From Macondimonas sp035325645 (GTDB lineage: Bacteria > Pseudomonadota > Gammaproteobacteria > UBA5335), in assembly GCA_035325645.1 (NCBI GenBank), contig DAOKZK010000054.1, positions 1 to 17,371 of the forward strand: a stretch of DNA of 17,371 nucleotides. Direction: 5' to 3'. Under the pieces are notes generated by a model that saw only the letters and a program-made list of their open reading frames with translations, did not search any database and was not told the DNA's origin. Position numbers and translations under genes: made by a program. Positions 15,709-17,371 of the stretch are shown one piece after another. Each line of letters starts with the position of its first letter. Within the stretch, counting starts at the first letter, position 1.

Positions 15709-16509
15709 ATGGTGAAGGTGGGTATCGCCGGCGCGGCCGGCCGCATGGGGCGGGCTTTGCTGACCGCGGCGCAGGGACGGTCGGATCTCGCGGTCACGGC
15801 CGCGCTGGAAGCGCCGGGCCATCTGGCCGTGGGCCAGGACGCCGGCATGCTGGCAGGCGTTGGTGCGCTGGGGGTTTCGCTGGCCGATGACGTTGGCGCC
15901 GCACTCGCGCGCTGCGAGATCCTGATCGAGTTCACGCGACCCGAGCCGACGCTGGCCCATCTGGCGGCCTGCCGTGACCAGGGGCGGGCGATGGTGATCG
16001 GAACGACCGGGCTGGATGACGCTCAGCGGCGCGAGGTGGCCGCTGCCGCCCGCGCGATCCCCGTTGTCTTTGCGCCCAACATGAGCATCGGGGTCAATCT
16101 CACGCTGAAATTGCTGGAGACGGCCGCGCGCGTGCTCGGCGACAGCGTGGATATCGAGATCATCGAGGCGCACCACCGCCACAAGATCGATGCCCCGTCC
16201 GGCACCGCCCTGCGCATGGGCGAGGTCATCGCCCAGACGCTGGGCCGCGATCTGCGCAAGTGCGCCGTCTATGGCCGCGAAGGCCAGACCGGCGCGCGCG
16301 CGCGCGATACCATCGGCTTTGCCACCGTGCGTGCCGGCGACATCATCGGCGATCACACCGTGCTGTTTGCGGGCGAAGGCGAGCGACTCGAGATCACCCA
16401 TCGCGCCACCAGTCGCGAAAACTTCGCCCAGGGCGCGCTGCGCGCCGCGGCCTGGCTGGCGGGGCGTGCGCCGGGCCTCTACGACATGGGCGACGTGCTG
16501 GGGCTCTAG
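15709..16509 (+). CDS. dapB: 4-hydroxy-tetrahydrodipicolinate reductase
   Basis: A 266-residue enzyme of lysine and diaminopimelate synthesis that reduces the product of DapA with NAD(P)H. The N-terminal Rossmann motif GAAGRMGR is at 8-15. Other family marks are GTTGL (98-102), APNMSIGVN (122-130) and the active-site signature EAHHRHKIDAPSGTA (153-167), with the catalytic His and Lys residues present. The ATG follows AAGGGGG with a 6-nt spacer. It is 13 bp after dnaJ and probably cotranscribed. In many gammaproteobacteria carA follows; here a decayed insertion sequence begins within about 15-60 bp of the stop. Confidence 0.97.
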   Translation: MVKVGIAGAAGRMGRALLTAAQGRSDLAVTAALEAPGHLAVGQDAGMLAGVGALGVSLADDVGAALARCEILIEFTRPEPTLAHLAACRDQGRAMVIGTTGLDDAQRREVAAAARAIPVVFAPNMSIGVNLTLKLLETAARVLGDSVDIEIIEAHHRHKIDAPSGTALRMGEVIAQTLGRDLRKCAVYGREGQTGARARDTIGFATVRAGDIIGDHTVLFAGEGERLEITHRATSRENFAQGALRAAAWLAGRAPGLYDMGDVLGL

Positions 16510-16530
16510 GTCCCATTCACATTAATGTTT

Positions 16531-16573
16531 GAACTGCTGTTCCAACGCATTGATGGTTTTGGAACGATGGTTC
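16531..16573. repeat. Imperfect inverted repeat at the left side of the IS element
   Basis: GAACTGCTGTTCCAA (16531-16545) and TTGGAACGATGGTTC (16559-16573) are inverted relative to each other, with 11 of 15 positions matching and a 13-nt spacer. The second arm contains the transposase start codon. It might fold in read-through mRNA and hide that start, a known IS tactic, or be chance. Confidence 0.35.
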
Positions 16574-17321
16574 GAACAGTGCTTCGCGATGATCAGTGAG
16601 ACCGCATCAAGGATCTTTTGCCGGGCAAGCCGGGCGATCGGGGCGTGACGGCAGCGGATAACCGGTTGTTCATCGAAGCGGTACCGTGGCTGCTGCGCAC
16701 GGGTGCCCCATGGCGCGATCTTCCCCCTGAGTTCGGGCGCTGGCACACGGTGTACATGCGCTTCGCTCGGGGGCAGAAAAGCGGTGTCTGGGAGCGATTG
16801 TTCCAAGCGGTCAGCGCCGACACCGATCTGGAGGAGGTGTTCATCGACAGCACCGCGATTCGTGCCCATCTGCACGCGGCCGGCGCCCCCCAAAAAACGG
16901 TGCGCAAGCACTGGGTCGATCTCGCGGCGGCTAGGGCACGAAGATCCACCTGATCGGCGATGCACTGGGCAACCCCCTGACTTTCACGCTCAGAGGTGCC
17001 GAGCAGGCCGACGTTGCTCACCCCCCCTCGCTGCTCGACAGGGTGCCCGGCGCGAAGGCGGTCGTCGCCGACAAGGGCTACGACGCCGATGCGCTGGTCC
17101 AATCCATCGAGCACGCCGGGGCCGAAGCGGTGATCCCACCGCGCTCGAATCGCCGCTGCCCGCGAGCATTCGATACGCGCCGTTACCTTGCGCGCCACCT
17201 GATCGAGAATCTGTTCGCGCGCCTCAAACAATGTCGTCGCCTCGCCACACGCTACGACAAGCTGGCAGCACACTTCGCTGCGTTCGTTACCCTTGCCTCC
17301 ATCTGCGTCTGGTTGGCTTAA
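16567..17321 (+). pseudogene. Decayed IS5-family (IS427-like) transposase
   Basis: The frame begins MVRTVLRDDQ at 16567, but TGA at 16597-16599 replaces the Trp (TGG) usually found in the family's DDQWxRIKDLLPG. It continues as GDRGVTAADNRLFIEAVPWLL, RTGAPWRDLPPEFGRWHTVYMR and LEEVFIDSTAIRAH (first DDE aspartate). An A6 run at 16892-16897 allows the -1 frameshift typical of this group, giving NGAQALGRSRGG, then a TAG at 16932-16934, then GTKIHLIGDALGNPL, AVVADKGYDAD (second Asp), EAVIPPRSNR and ENLFARLKQCRRLATRYDKL (Glu). Two stop codons besides the frameshift site mean no functional transposase is expected. It sits directly downstream of dapB. Confidence 0.85.
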
Positions 17322-17371
17322 GGAATGTCTGAACAAATCGCCCTGCGGCTGCCAGGATGCGGCAACGGCGT
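17322..17371. mobile_element. Candidate right end of the IS5-family element
   Basis: Directly after the transposase TAA, GGAATGTCTGAACAAATC (17322-17339) resembles the terminal repeats of IS427-like elements as I remember them. A clean inverted partner on the left is not seen; a related AATGTTTGAAC (16524-16534) is in direct orientation. The exact IS boundary is therefore undefined, and the last ~30 bp show no gene. Confidence 0.4.

Overview
The window is GC-rich bacterial chromosome, almost certainly from a gammaproteobacterium. The evidence is the block smpB / rnfH / bamE / fur / recN / nadK / hrcA-grpE-dnaK-dnaJ-dapB, a one-piece tmRNA with tag ANDDNYALAA, and RpoH-type (sigma-32) heat-shock promoters combined with an HrcA/CIRCE operator. 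This order suits Chromatiales-like or related deep-branching gammaproteobacteria; the species cannot be named from the sequence alone.

Left part (1-5800), accessory DNA beside the 3' end of ssrA, a well-known island integration site. It holds the C-terminal end of a recombinase-associated protein (3-167), then on the minus strand a 1502-residue STAND/NACHT protein (308-4816) with a nuclease-like N-terminal domain and a long alpha-solenoid C-terminus. Upstream of that lies abiEi (4875-5474), the antitoxin/repressor of the type IV AbiE system. The expected partner, the nucleotidyltransferase toxin abiEii, is missing. Its first ~18 codons survive as a 24-codon remnant (4804-4878) that still overlaps the antitoxin stop codon and runs into the NACHT start codon. 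The locus therefore looks like an AbiE operon whose toxin was replaced by a large NACHT defence protein, leaving that protein downstream of the AbiEi promoter/operator and possibly translationally coupled to the remnant.

Middle part (5801-11835), housekeeping genes: ssrA with promoter and terminator, smpB, divergent rnfH (no ratA between them), bamE, fur (probable TTG start), recN overlapping fur tail to tail, nadK, then hrcA behind a CIRCE element.

Right part (11817-16509), the heat-shock chaperone operon. A near-consensus RpoH promoter overlaps the end of hrcA and drives grpE; a second RpoH-like promoter lies in front of dnaK; a strong hairpin separates dnaK from dnaJ; dapB follows dnaJ by 13 bp. 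HrcA/CIRCE appears to control hrcA itself, and sigma-32 the chaperones, so both heat-shock circuits meet in one locus.

Far right (about 16510-17371): a decayed IS5-family (IS427-like) insertion sequence just after dapB, with two in-frame stop codons in addition to its A6 frameshift site.
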